DNA of 20,260 nucleotides from an uncultured Caulobacterales bacterium (GCA_903889785.1 CAISYT010000121.1:1-20260); one strand, 5' to 3'; shown: positions 7,643-15,389, counted from the stretch's first letter. Program-made: numbers and translations. The notes: a model not told the origin generated them from the sequence alone.

Positions 7643-8250
7643 CGGGTGGTCTCCTGCAAGGCGGCCCGGATCAGCTCGGCTAAGGGCGCGTCATCACCCA
7701 GGCGAAGCAGGGCGAGGTCAACAGCGCGGCGGGCCAGCCCTTCATTGACGCCAAGCCCCATCAAGGCAGCCGTGGCCTCGCCGGAAATCGATGGTGCAGC
7801 CGGCGCAAGGGGCGCAGCGCCGGGCGAGGCGATGTTCAGGCTTGCGCCCAGCGACTTGCCCTTCAGCTCGGTGATGATGCGCAGGGCCAGTTTCGGCCCG
7901 ACCCCATTGGCCCGGCCGACGGCGCTCTTGTCCTCACGCGCCACCGCCTGCGCCAGGTCGGCCGGTGACAGCACATCCAGAACCGCCATGGCCGCCTTGG
8001 GGCCCACGCCCTGAATTGAATGGAGCGCGACGAAAGCCTGTTTTTCCTCTCGCGTGAGAAAGCCTGACAGGCGCAGGCCCTGCGACTCGCTCCACTGGCT
8101 CTCAACTTGCAGAGTGACGTCGTCGCCAAGGGCCGGCAGGCGCGACAAGGTCTTGGCACCCAGACGCACCACATAGCCAACCCCACCGCAGTCGATCACG
8201 GCCTCCTCCTCGCCGATCTCAGCCAGCAGGCCACGCAAACGCCCGATCAC
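7639..8250 (-). CDS. ruvA: Holliday junction branch migration protein RuvA
   Basis: RuvA binds Holliday junctions as a tetramer and loads RuvB. The 203-residue product has an N-terminal OB-fold (MIGRLRGLLAEIGEEEAVID), two helix-hairpin-helix motifs (IQGVGPKAAMAVLD and NGVGPKLALRIITELKGK), and a C-terminal helical domain (about 150-203) that contacts RuvB. It overlaps ruvC and ruvB by 4 nt each, a compact ruvCAB operon. Confidence 0.96.
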   Translation of the reverse strand: MIGRLRGLLAEIGEEEAVIDCGGVGYVVRLGAKTLSRLPALGDDVTLQVESQWSESQGLRLSGFLTREEKQAFVALHSIQGVGPKAAMAVLDVLSPADLAQAVAREDKSAVGRANGVGPKLALRIITELKGKSLGASLNIASPGAAPLAPAAPSISGEATAALMGLGVNEGLARRAVDLALLRLGDDAPLAELIRAALQETTR

Positions 8251-8753
8251 GCGACAGGCCTAAGGGCGGCTAAGCGGCGCGCACCCGCGTGGGTGATGGC
8301 CACGGCCAGGGCGTCGGCGGCATCCGCCGTCGGCGAGCCACTACTGGGTAGCAGCCGGGCAACCATGAAGGCGATCTGGGACTTGTCCGCCGCGCCGGTG
8401 CCGACTACGGCCTTTTTAACGTAACGGGCGGCGTACTCAGCCACGGGCACGCCGGCGCGGGCCGGGGCGATCATGGCGGCGGCGCGGGCCTGCACCAGCT
8501 TAAGCGTCGACTGCGGATTGGCGTTGACGAAGGTCTCCTCGACCGCCGCTTCATGCGGGCCATGAGCGGCGATAACGCCCTCGATGGCCTCGAACAGCCA
8601 CAACAGCCGTTCGGCCAGGCTCAGCCCATCGGGCGGGCTGATAACGCCATGGGCCACATGGCTAAGGCGGGAGCCTTCCACAGAGATCAGGCCCCAGCCG
8701 GTGCGGCGCAGGCCAGGGTCCAGGCCAAGGATGCGAATCGGGGCAGCGTTCAT
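8247..8753 (-). CDS. ruvC: Crossover junction endodeoxyribonuclease RuvC
   Basis: RuvC cuts Holliday junctions symmetrically to resolve them. I start it at the second of two tandem ATGs (8753; 168 residues), because GGGGA lies 7 nt upstream; the first of the pair (8756) is nearly as good. A farther in-frame ATG at 8777 lacks a ribosome-binding site and adds residues not typical of the family. Catalytic acidic residues are visible: Asp in ILGLDPG near the start, Glu in AVEETFVNANPQ, and Asp residues in the TADAADALAVAITH helix near the C-terminus. It is the first gene of ruvCAB. Confidence 0.95.
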   Translation of the reverse strand: MNAAPIRILGLDPGLRRTGWGLISVEGSRLSHVAHGVISPPDGLSLAERLLWLFEAIEGVIAAHGPHEAAVEETFVNANPQSTLKLVQARAAAMIAPARAGVPVAEYAARYVKKAVVGTGAADKSQIAFMVARLLPSSGSPTADAADALAVAITHAGARRLAALRPVA

Positions 8754-8852
8754 CATGTGTTCCCCACTGTCGCTCATGCTTTAACGCGAGGAAAGTGCGG
8801 ATGGGTTAACGCCAGGGAAGGCCCGCCGCCTAAACGATTAAGCAGGGAGGGA

Positions 8853-9623
8853 TCATCCTGCCAGGGTAGCCATATCCTCATCGCTGATGTCGAAGTTGGC
8901 GTAGACCGTCTGGACATCGTCTTCCTCGTCGAGACCGTCAATCAGCCGCATCAGGGCAGCGGCTTGCTCGCCAGCGACCGGCACGAGACTCTTCGGCCGC
9001 CAGATTATCTTGGTGCTGTTGGCCGGTCCCAGGGTCTTTTCCAGGGCGGCGGCGACCTCGTTGAGGGCTTCAAAGGCCGTATAGATGGTGTGGCCCTCGC
9101 CGAATTCGTAGACGCCGTCACCCATGTCTGACTCGACGTCGTCGGCACCGGCCTCGATGGCGGCATCCATCACGGCATCTTCGGTACCGGCCTTGGACGG
9201 ATAGCGAATCTCACCGGCACGATCGAAGTTGAACGTCACCGAGCCGGTGGCCCCCATGTTGCCGCCCATCTTGCCGAAGATACTGCGCACATTGGCGGCC
9301 GCGCGGTTCCGATTGTCGGTCAGCACCTCGACCACGATACCGACCCCGCCAGGGCCTACGCCCTCGTAGCGGATCTCATCATAGTTGGCGGCATCGCCCA
9401 TCTGGCTCTTTTTGATCGCGCGATCGATCACGTCCTTGGGCAAGGACTCAGCCTTGGCGTTATTCACAGCCAAACGCAGACGCGGATTCATGTTCGGATC
9501 TGGCATGCCCGCCTTGGCGGCCACCGTGATTTCGCGAGACAGTTTGGAAAACAGCTTTGACCGGGCAGCATCGGCGCGGCCCTTGCGGTGCATGATGTTC
9601 TTGAACTTTGAATGGCCGGCCAT
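8853..9623 (-). CDS. yebC: YebC/PmpR family protein
   Basis: Members of this family are described as DNA-binding regulators and, more recently, as ribosome-acting factors that relieve stalling; which applies here cannot be told from sequence. The 256-residue product begins MAGHSKFKNIMHRKGRADA, the family hallmark. The start at 9623 has AGAGG 4 nt upstream; an in-frame ATG 14 codons earlier is less likely. The conserved acidic centre (YEGVGPGGVGIVVE, NRNRAAANVR) and the C-terminal LMRLIDGLDEEDDVQ are intact. About 130 nt separate it from ruvC, so the two may form separate units. Confidence 0.95.
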   Translation of the reverse strand: MAGHSKFKNIMHRKGRADAARSKLFSKLSREITVAAKAGMPDPNMNPRLRLAVNNAKAESLPKDVIDRAIKKSQMGDAANYDEIRYEGVGPGGVGIVVEVLTDNRNRAAANVRSIFGKMGGNMGATGSVTFNFDRAGEIRYPSKAGTEDAVMDAAIEAGADDVESDMGDGVYEFGEGHTIYTAFEALNEVAAALEKTLGPANSTKIIWRPKSLVPVAGEQAAALMRLIDGLDEEDDVQTVYANFDISDEDMATLAG

Positions 9624-9675
9624 GTTGCCTCTTCTGCTTCGCCAAATCGAGGCGTTGACGGGCATTTAGCCCTGA

Positions 9676-10148
9676 GCGGCGACCGGCGGCAACGACAGTC
9701 TCGGCGGCAGCAACGGTAACGACCCGCTATACGGCGCGGCCGAAAACGACACGCTGACCGGCGGCGCGGGCGTAGATACCCTGGTTGGCGAGATGGGAAA
9801 CGACGTTTTCGTGCTCGCGAACACCGATTCCGGTGCCTTCACATCGGGCACGGCCACCACTGCCAGTTGGGACGTCATCACCGACTTCAACGTCACGGTC
9901 GACAAGATCCAGACCACCCTCGGCACGGTGAGCGTCATCTATACCGGCGGCAGCCAATCGACCTATGCCCTGGCCCAAACCGACGCCAACAGCTACTTCG
10001 CCGGCCATACAGGAACGGATGTGGTGGCCGAGCAGGTCGGTTCAGACACCAATGTGTTTTCGACCTGACGAACACCAACCTGGCGTCAATGGTGGTGCAA
10101 CTGACCGGGGTTACGGCCAGCACCTTGATCCTGGCCGATTTCATCTAG
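9676..10148 (+). pseudogene. Remnant of an RTX (hemolysin-type calcium-binding repeat) protein, C-terminus only
   Basis: Reading plus-strand codons from 9676 gives five RTX nonapeptides in phase (GGNDSLGGS, NGNDPLYGA, AENDTLTGG, AGVDTLVGE, MGNDVFVLA), then the usual post-repeat region DVITDFNVTVDKI. The frame stops at 10068 after GSDTNVF, but the next frame continues sensibly (FDLTNTNLASMVVQLTGV to a TAG at 10148). One missing T in the TTTT at about 10055 explains this. In-frame stops (TAG 9667, TGA 9673) and a further shift near 9684, where LSGD in another frame precedes GGND, close the 5' side. Only about 155 residues of a normally much larger secreted protein remain, and no start or secretion genes are present. 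RTX repeats bind calcium outside the cell; this copy looks dead. Confidence 0.8.
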
Positions 10149-10153
10149 CGGGC

Positions 10154-10171
10154 AGCCCGCCCTCGGGCTTT
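10154..10171 (+). terminator. Terminator-like hairpin after the RTX remnant
   Basis: AGCCCG-CCCT-CGGGCT forms a perfect 6-bp stem with a 4-nt loop, followed by TT then AG on the plus strand. It starts 5 nt after the remnant's TAG and touches the stop of the converging phosphoesterase gene. The orientation of the T-tract suits the RTX gene, so it probably came with it. Confidence 0.5.
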
Positions 10172-10991
10172 AGACCACCGGAACGGTGCGGCTAAGTCGC
10201 CCGCCGACCCGGATGGGTTCTATGCGCTGAGCCAGGCCGGTGCGGTCATCGGTTTCGAGGTAAAGTCCGCAGACCGTAGCCTCGCCGTCGGCCGGACGGT
10301 AGCGCTCTTTGGAAATGCGGGTGGTGAACCGGCGTATCGGCTCGTCCTTGTGGTTGCCGATAACGCTGTCGTAGTCGGCGCAGGCCCCGGCGTCTGTCTG
10401 ATAGGCGGTGCCGCCGTTCAGGATCTGACAGTCGGCCGTAGGCACATGGGTGTGGGTGCCGACCACCAGGCTGGCACGGCCGTCGCAAAAATGGCCCATG
10501 GCCATCTTCTCGCTGGTCGCCTCGCAATGCATGTCGACGAGGATGGCGTCAGCCACGCTGCCCAAGGGCGTATCATTCAACACCCTGTCGACGGCAGCGA
10601 AAGGATCGTCCAGTGCATCCATGTGCACGCGGCCCAGCAGGTTGACCACCAGGATCGACTTGCCGCTGCTAGTCTCAAATAGATTGGCACCGCGCCCGGG
10701 GGCGTCAGCCAAGACCGGATAGTTCAGCGGTCGGATAAGCCGCGGCTCCCGCACGATATAGGTCAGCGCCTCCTTCTGATCCCAACTGTGATTGCCGAGC
10801 GTCAGGCAGTCGGCACCGGCATCGAACAGCTCGCGAGCGGTATTCTCGGTAATTCCAAACCCGGCGGCGGCGTTCTCGGCATTGATGACCACGAACTCTA
10901 GGCCGAGGTCACGGCGCAGGCCCGGCAGGTGGTCGGCCAGGCCGTCGCGCCCGCTGCGACCGACCACGTCTCCAAAAAAGGCAATCCTCAT
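10170..10991 (-). CDS. ymdB: YmdB-type (TIGR00282 family) metallophosphoesterase
   Basis: The founding Bacillus protein YmdB is a cyclic-nucleotide phosphodiesterase affecting development; the substrate in alphaproteobacteria is not established. The 273-residue product carries the calcineurin-like metal-binding motifs in order: FGDVVGRSGR (residues 5-14), NAENAAAGFG, GNHSWDQKE, DMHCEATSEK and GTHTHVPTAD, then TDAGACADYDSVIG. These are all the expected Asp, Asn and His ligands. Its ATG overlaps the fau stop by 4 nt, so it is the second gene after fau, and probably shares the transcript that begins at the 6S RNA. Confidence 0.92.
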   Translation of the reverse strand: MRIAFFGDVVGRSGRDGLADHLPGLRRDLGLEFVVINAENAAAGFGITENTARELFDAGADCLTLGNHSWDQKEALTYIVREPRLIRPLNYPVLADAPGRGANLFETSSGKSILVVNLLGRVHMDALDDPFAAVDRVLNDTPLGSVADAILVDMHCEATSEKMAMGHFCDGRASLVVGTHTHVPTADCQILNGGTAYQTDAGACADYDSVIGNHKDEPIRRFTTRISKERYRPADGEATVCGLYLETDDRTGLAQRIEPIRVGGRLSRTVPVV

Positions 10992-11554
10992 GCGAAGAGC
11001 CTATAGCCCTTTTCGGTCAGAACCGCGTCCAGCTTCTGATCATGCGGCTCGAATGGCACGGCGGCGACCTCCTGCTCAGCATAGGCTAGACCCAGCGCGA
11101 AGACCGTGCCGCTGTGGCGAAGCGCTGCAAGGGTGCGGTCGAAATGGCCTGCGCCATATCCCAGGCGATGGCCGGCTGTATCGAAGGCGGCCAAGGGCAC
11201 GATAATCAGGTCCGGCGTGGCGCTCAGGGCGTCCTCGTGCGGCTCCTCTATGCCATAGCGGCCGCGGCTGAGTGGATCGCCCGGCGACCAATGCCGGAAG
11301 TCCAGCGCCTGCCCAGGGCGAGCACTGGGCAGGCAGAGGGCCACGCCTCTGGCGGCCAGGGCCCGCATTAGCGGGGCCGGATCGATCTCGGCGCGGATCG
11401 GGTGATAACCCGCGGCACATTTGAAACCATAGAGCTCGGGTGGCGCCAGCGATGCCGCTGTGTTCCCTGCATCGGGATGGGCCGCGGCCAAACCCTTTCG
11501 GTGATCCAGCAAGGTAGCGCGCAGGACCTGTTTGGCGTCAGCAGCGCGCAGCAT
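10988..11554 (-). CDS. fau: 5-formyltetrahydrofolate cyclo-ligase
   Basis: This enzyme (YgfA, MTHFS) uses ATP to convert 5-formyl-THF to 5,10-methenyl-THF, returning a storage folate to one-carbon metabolism. The start at 11554 gives 188 residues, the normal length. An upstream in-frame ATG would lie inside the 6S RNA and is rejected. Motifs: N-terminal KQVLRATLLDHRKGL for phosphate binding, PDLIIVPLAAFDTAGHRLGYGAGHFDRTL with the GxGxGxxD nucleotide loop, and the C-terminal PFEPHDQKLDAVLTE. It lies 16 nt after the predicted 3' end of ssrS, the arrangement known in E. coli (ssrS-ygfA). Confidence 0.94.
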   Translation of the reverse strand: MLRAADAKQVLRATLLDHRKGLAAAHPDAGNTAASLAPPELYGFKCAAGYHPIRAEIDPAPLMRALAARGVALCLPSARPGQALDFRHWSPGDPLSRGRYGIEEPHEDALSATPDLIIVPLAAFDTAGHRLGYGAGHFDRTLAALRHSGTVFALGLAYAEQEVAAVPFEPHDQKLDAVLTEKGYRLFA

Positions 11555-11570
11555 CGGGCCGTCGAGAAGG

Positions 11571-11757
11571 GGTATAAGGTGGCGGCGCCGCAAGAGCCGT
11601 GAAGGACGGTTCAATTCCCTCGGACCTGTCGTAACAGGTGGGCTCCGTGTACTCGCAGCCACGGCCACGAATAGGTACAGATCCCGTAGAGTGAATTAAG
11701 GTCACAGGAATATGGTTGCCTTCGACGAGAGCCGCAGCAAGGCCCGCCACCCACACC
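11571..11757 (-). ncRNA. ssrS: 6S RNA
   Basis: 6S RNA binds the housekeeping RNA polymerase holoenzyme by mimicking an open promoter. On the minus strand, the 5' arm GGTGT-GG-GTGGCGG pairs with the 3' arm CCGCCAC-CTT-ATACC, giving a closing stem around a molecule of about 187 nt, close to the E. coli length. Landmarks match known 6S: a 5' segment GGGCC...CCTGTGACC (E. coli GGGCC...CCTGAGCC), and a 3' segment TTGAACC...TTCACGGCTCTTGCGGC, corresponding to the E. coli TTGAACC...GGGTTACAGCCTGCGGC. It sits directly upstream of fau and downstream of zapA, as in E. coli. Exact ends are estimated from pairing. I see no confident promoter in the 75 nt upstream. Confidence 0.85.
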
Positions 11758-11832
11758 TGTAGGCGCTCCTGACAATTTTCGCCACCCTCGCCGCACTGAC
11801 AGGCGTTAACGTTGGGTGTGGCTGGAAGGTGC

Positions 11833-12424
11833 CTACAGACCGAACAGCGTCTGCGCGTTCCCGCCCCGAATGGCGTCCCGATGTTGCGTTGGCATTTCGC
11901 CCTTGCGTCCACGACCCCGCCATGTCGTGCACCCAGTGCGGATAGTCGGTTCCGTAAAGAACACGATCTACGCCCACGATCTTGACCAGATAGTTCAGGG
12001 CGTCTGCGGTCGATATAATGCAGTCGTACCAGATACGCTTGAGATAGGCTGATGGCGGCGCCTTGATCTTGCGGATCGAGGGCAATTCCACCTCATGGCC
12101 CTTATCAAAACGGCCAACCAGGTACGGCAGGGTAACGCCGCCTTGTGACGCAATCAGCTTGATGTTCGGGTGGAGGTCGAGGAACCCGTCGAAGATCATC
12201 CGGGCGAAGCACAGCGTGGCGTCAGACATAAAGCCAACCGACCAAGAGAGGTCGTACCGGCTCATATCCATCAGGTCAGCACCCGGCGGATCAGGAGGGT
12301 GCACCAGCAAGGGCAGGCTGAGATCGTCGATAGCTTCCCAGATCGAGGCAAAGTAGGGGTCGGTCAGACTTAGGTCCTGGATATTGGCCAGCACCATTAC
12401 GCCGCAGGCACCCGAGCGAGCGGT
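11833..12424 (-). pseudogene. Broken amidohydrolase (ACMSD-like, amidohydro_2), N-terminus lost, frameshifted near the end
   Basis: The frame opens after a TAG at 12425 with GACGVMVLANIQDLSL, which corresponds to the middle of the family, so the N-terminal half with the HxH metal ligands is absent; zapA occupies that space. Family blocks follow: LPLLVHPPDPPG, MIFDGFLDLHPNIKLIASQG (usually SHGG, here SQGG) and DRVLYGTDYPHWVHDMAG with the metal-binding Asp. At a GGGG run (about 11915) the reading shifts; in the next frame RDAIRGGNAQTLFGL and a TAG at 11833 give the normal C-terminus. The unshifted frame instead runs on into the 6S gene to 11702. An in-frame ATG at 12397 could be mistaken for a start. 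The product would lack a complete active site. Confidence 0.82.
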
Positions 12425-12439
12425 CTAGACGCGGCGATC

Positions 12440-12763
12440 TTAGGCGCCCAGAGCCTCGATCTTAGCGGTCGCCGCCTCAAGGGCCTGTACGGTACGACTT
12501 TCGAGGGCCGCCTGGACAGCTTGCAAGCGGGCCAGTTCAGCCTCCGCGCGGGCATTGCGCATCTTCAGATCGCCCAGCTCGTCTGCCAGCAGTAGGGCCC
12601 CCATCAGAAATAGCCGCGTCTCGCCCAATTGGCCGACATCCTGGCTCACAGTACGCACCTGGGCATCGAACAGTTTGGCGATCTCCATCAGATGCGCCTC
12701 CTGCCCGTCTTCGCAGCCGACGGTATAGGGCCGGCCGTTGATGTAGAGGGTCAGCTGGGCCAT
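12440..12763 (-). CDS. zapA: Cell division protein ZapA
   Basis: ZapA binds and bundles FtsZ filaments at midcell. The 107-residue product has the usual N-terminal globular part (MAQLTLYINGRPYTVGCEDG) and a long C-terminal coiled coil (about 55-105). The alphaproteobacterial signature LGETRLFLMGALLLADEL is present. It starts 3 nt after the stop of the upstream coiled-coil gene, so the two are co-translated. In many bacteria it directly precedes ssrS; here the amidohydrolase remnant intervenes. Confidence 0.93.
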   Translation of the reverse strand: MAQLTLYINGRPYTVGCEDGQEAHLMEIAKLFDAQVRTVSQDVGQLGETRLFLMGALLLADELGDLKMRNARAEAELARLQAVQAALESRTVQALEAATAKIEALGA

Positions 12764-12766
12764 GGA

Positions 12767-13039
12767 CTAAGTCTCCGGTCCGAGGGCAGCACGGATTTCT
12801 TCGATAGCTCGGCCAAGCGCGGCAGAGGCGTCGGCACCGGCGGCCATCAGGTCTTTTTCTCGGGCACGCGCGGCGTCCAGTTCGCTGGCCAGCATAGCGC
12901 GATCCTGGTCAAACGCACCGCCGGCGGCAGCCCCGGCCTCACTGACCCTGCTGGCTAGGCGCTGCTCAAGGCGGGATACGGCCTGTTCAAGTCGGCGAGC
13001 GGCCTGTTCCAAAGCCTCACCTTCAATTGCATTCTGCAT
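12767..13039 (-). CDS. Small coiled-coil protein upstream of zapA (DUF4164-like)
   Basis: The 90-residue product starts at ATG 13039, with GGAGGG 9 nt upstream; the longer frame would run through the gap promoter and is rejected. It is almost all predicted coiled coil: heptad-like EQAARRLEQAVSRLEQRL (about 10-28), an Ala/Gly-rich hinge, then a second helix with ELDAARAREKDLMAA. It resembles the DUF4164 proteins encoded beside zapA in alphaproteobacteria; that family match is from memory of context and length. Being translated just ahead of ZapA suggests a division-related role, but this is inference. Confidence 0.8.
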   Translation of the reverse strand: MQNAIEGEALEQAARRLEQAVSRLEQRLASRVSEAGAAAGGAFDQDRAMLASELDAARAREKDLMAAGADASAALGRAIEEIRAALGPET

Positions 13040-13184
13040 AGTCAGTGGCCCTCCGTCGGCCCGGAGCATATCTATAGCCCGCACTGGCCCACGACCGAAA
13101 GGGGCCGCCTTCAAGGTTGACATCCAGGCGAGTACTCGCACAACACCAAGAACAGTTTTTGAATGCCGAAGGAGAAAGAGCCCC
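13040..13184. promoter_or_regulatory. Divergent promoter region between the zapA unit and gap
   Basis: On the minus strand GCTATAGAT (TATAGAT at 13076-13070) resembles a -10 element, including the GCTANA form known in Caulobacter, and would give a leader of about 25 nt; no good -35 is evident. On the plus strand TTGACA at 13117-13122 is a consensus -35, but the expected -10 position (about 13140) holds only a weak ACAACA. The gap ribosome-binding site AAGGAG is at 13169-13174. Confidence 0.4.
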
Positions 13185-14192
13185 ATGGCCATCCGCGTCG
13201 CCATCAACGGTTTTGGCCGTATCGGCCGCCTAGTTCTGCGCTCGATTATCGAGCATGGCCGCACTGATATTGAAGTGGCAGCGATCAACGACCTGGGGCC
13301 GGTCGAAACCAACGCCCATTTGCTGCGTTACGATAGCGTGCACGGGCGGTTCCCCGGGACGGTCACAGTCAAGGGCGACACGATCGACGCCGGCACGGGG
13401 CCGATCAGGGTCACGGCCATCCGCGATCCGTCGCAGTTGCCGCACAAGGAAATGGGTGTCGATATCGCCCTGGAGTGCACGGGCCTGTTCACGGACAAGG
13501 CCAAGGCTAGCGCCCATCTGACCGCAGGTGCCAAGCGCGTATTGATCAGCGCCCCGGCAGAAGGCGTCGACAAGACCATTGTCTACCAGGTGAACCACCA
13601 CCTGCTGGGTGCTGACGACATCGTTGTTTCCAACGGCTCCTGCACCACCAACGCCCTGGCCCCAGTCGCCAAGGTGCTGAACGATCTGTTTGGCATTGAA
13701 CGCGGCTATATGACCACGATCCACAGCTACACCGGCGATCAGCCGACGCTGGATACCATGCACAAGGACCTCTACCGCGCCCGCGCGGCGGCCCTATCCA
13801 TGATCCCCACATCGACCGGCGCAGCCAAGGCGCTGGGGCTGGTGTTGCCCGAACTGTTGGGCAAGCTGGACGGCAGCTCGATCCGCGTACCGACCCCAAA
13901 CGTGTCGGTCGTCGACCTCAAGGTCGTGGCCAACCGGAATGTGACTGTCGAAGAAATCAATGCCGCGCTGATGGCCGCCGCCGATGGCCCGATGAAGGGC
14001 GTTCTGGCCTACACCACAGAGCCGCTGGTCTCGACCGACCTCAACCACGTCGACGCCAGCTCGACGGCCGCCCTGCCCCAGACCCAGGTGGTCGATGGCA
14101 AGCTGGCCCGGGTTCTGAGCTGGTACGACAACGAGTGGGGCTTCTCGACCCGCATGGCCGACACGGCTCTGGCTATGGCGAAGTTCCTGTAA
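13185..14192 (+). CDS. gap: Glyceraldehyde-3-phosphate dehydrogenase (type I)
   Basis: This cytoplasmic tetramer oxidises glyceraldehyde-3-phosphate to 1,3-bisphosphoglycerate with NAD. The 335-residue product has the Rossmann motif INGFGRIGR (7-15), AINDLG with Asp36 (favouring NAD over NADP), the active-site block SNGSCTTN with catalytic Cys153, and its partner His180 in TTIHSYTGDQ. The C-terminal WYDNEWGFSTRM is the family signature. The ATG has AAGGAG 10 nt upstream. It is the first gene of a plus-strand block with pgk (3-nt gap) and fba. Confidence 0.97.
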   Translation: MAIRVAINGFGRIGRLVLRSIIEHGRTDIEVAAINDLGPVETNAHLLRYDSVHGRFPGTVTVKGDTIDAGTGPIRVTAIRDPSQLPHKEMGVDIALECTGLFTDKAKASAHLTAGAKRVLISAPAEGVDKTIVYQVNHHLLGADDIVVSNGSCTTNALAPVAKVLNDLFGIERGYMTTIHSYTGDQPTLDTMHKDLYRARAAALSMIPTSTGAAKALGLVLPELLGKLDGSSIRVPTPNVSVVDLKVVANRNVTVEEINAALMAAADGPMKGVLAYTTEPLVSTDLNHVDASSTAALPQTQVVDGKLARVLSWYDNEWGFSTRMADTALAMAKFL

Positions 14193-14194
14193 AA

Positions 14195-15385
14195 ATGACT
14201 TTCCGCGACCTCGGACAAGCCAATCTCAAGGGCCAGCGCGTACTGGTCCGGGTGGACTTCAACGTGCCGATGGAAGGCGGGCGGATCAGCGACGACACAC
14301 GTCTGCGCGTCGCCCTACCAACGATACGGTTCCTCTCGACCCAGGGTGCCAAGGTCGTGCTGATCGCGCACTTCGATCGGCCCAGGGGCAAGCGGGTGGC
14401 GGAGATGAGTCTGGCACCCCTCGTTGCGGCGCTTTCGACCCTGCTGGATCAGCCGGTATATTTTGCGGATGACTGTATCGGCCCGGCTGCCGCAAAGGTG
14501 GTGAGGGCGCTGGAGGATGGCGGCGTCGCCATGCTCGAAAACCTGCGTTTCCACGCCGGTGAGGAAAAGAACGATCCCGCCTTCATCGAAGCCCTGGCGG
14601 CCAACGGCGACATCTACGTCAACGACGCCTTCAGCGCCGCACACCGCGCCCACGCCTCAACCGAGGGGCTAGCGCGCAAGCTTCCCGCCTATCCCGGCCT
14701 TTCCATGCAGCGAGAGCTTGAGGCGTTGGATAGCGCACTTGGCAATCCTCAGCGCCCTTTGATCGGTATCGTCGGCGGCTCCAAAGTTTCGACCAAGCTG
14801 GACCTACTGAAAAATCTCGTCACCCGCCTGGACAAGCTGGCCATCGGCGGTGGGATGGCTAACACCTTCCTTTACGCACAGGGGCACGACGTCGGAGCCT
14901 CCTACTGTGAGAAGGATCTGGCCGAGACGGCGCGCGAGATTATTCGTCTGGCCGGACGCAACAACTGCAAGCTCTTCCTACCGCTCGATATCGTGGTGGC
15001 CGAACGTCTTGGCCCCGGCGACGCCGCCCGCGTGCGCGGCCTGGGCGAGGTCGACGACGACGAGCGAATTCTGGACGCTGGCCCCGAGACTGTGGCGCGA
15101 CTCAAGCGCGCCATGGAAAACTCCAAGACCCTGGTCTGGAACGGCCCGCTCGGCGTTTTCGAGGTGCCGCCCTTCGACACAGCGACCGTGGACTGTGCAC
15201 GCCATGCGGCCGACTTGGTCGAGGCCGGCAAGCTCGTGGCCGTGGCTGGCGGCGGCGACACTGTGGCCGCGCTCAATCATGCCGGGGTCGTAGACCGCTT
15301 CAGCTTTGTCTCCACAGCAGGCGGTGCCTTCCTAGAATGGATGGAAGGCAAGGCCCTGCCGGGCGTAGCGTGTCTGGAGAGTTGA
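14195..15385 (+). CDS. pgk: Phosphoglycerate kinase
   Basis: Pgk transfers the acyl phosphate of 1,3-bisphosphoglycerate to ADP, the step after Gap. The start at 14195 is 2 nt past the gap stop and gives 396 residues, the normal length. There is no clear Shine-Dalgarno, so it is probably translationally coupled to gap. Motifs in order: VLVRVDFNVPM (17-26), HFDRPRG, substrate-binding HRAHAST, GIVGGSKVSTKLDLL, GGGMANTFL, the nucleotide-binding WNGPLGVFE and VAGGGDT near the C-terminus. A farther upstream ATG inside gap is rejected. Confidence 0.96.
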   Translation: MTFRDLGQANLKGQRVLVRVDFNVPMEGGRISDDTRLRVALPTIRFLSTQGAKVVLIAHFDRPRGKRVAEMSLAPLVAALSTLLDQPVYFADDCIGPAAAKVVRALEDGGVAMLENLRFHAGEEKNDPAFIEALAANGDIYVNDAFSAAHRAHASTEGLARKLPAYPGLSMQRELEALDSALGNPQRPLIGIVGGSKVSTKLDLLKNLVTRLDKLAIGGGMANTFLYAQGHDVGASYCEKDLAETAREIIRLAGRNNCKLFLPLDIVVAERLGPGDAARVRGLGEVDDDERILDAGPETVARLKRAMENSKTLVWNGPLGVFEVPPFDTATVDCARHAADLVEAGKLVAVAGGGDTVAALNHAGVVDRFSFVSTAGGAFLEWMEGKALPGVACLES

Positions 15386-15389
15386 CGCC

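Noticed and set aside
8757..8852. TTAA boxes suggesting a CtrA site upstream of ruvC
   Set aside because: The boxes are 21 nt apart or imperfect, not the TTAA-N7-TTAA arrangement; half-sites are too common to call.
13040..13312. N-terminal extension of the small coiled-coil gene upstream of zapA
   Set aside because: The extension runs antisense through the gap promoter and gap coding start; a good ribosome-binding site precedes ATG 13039 instead.
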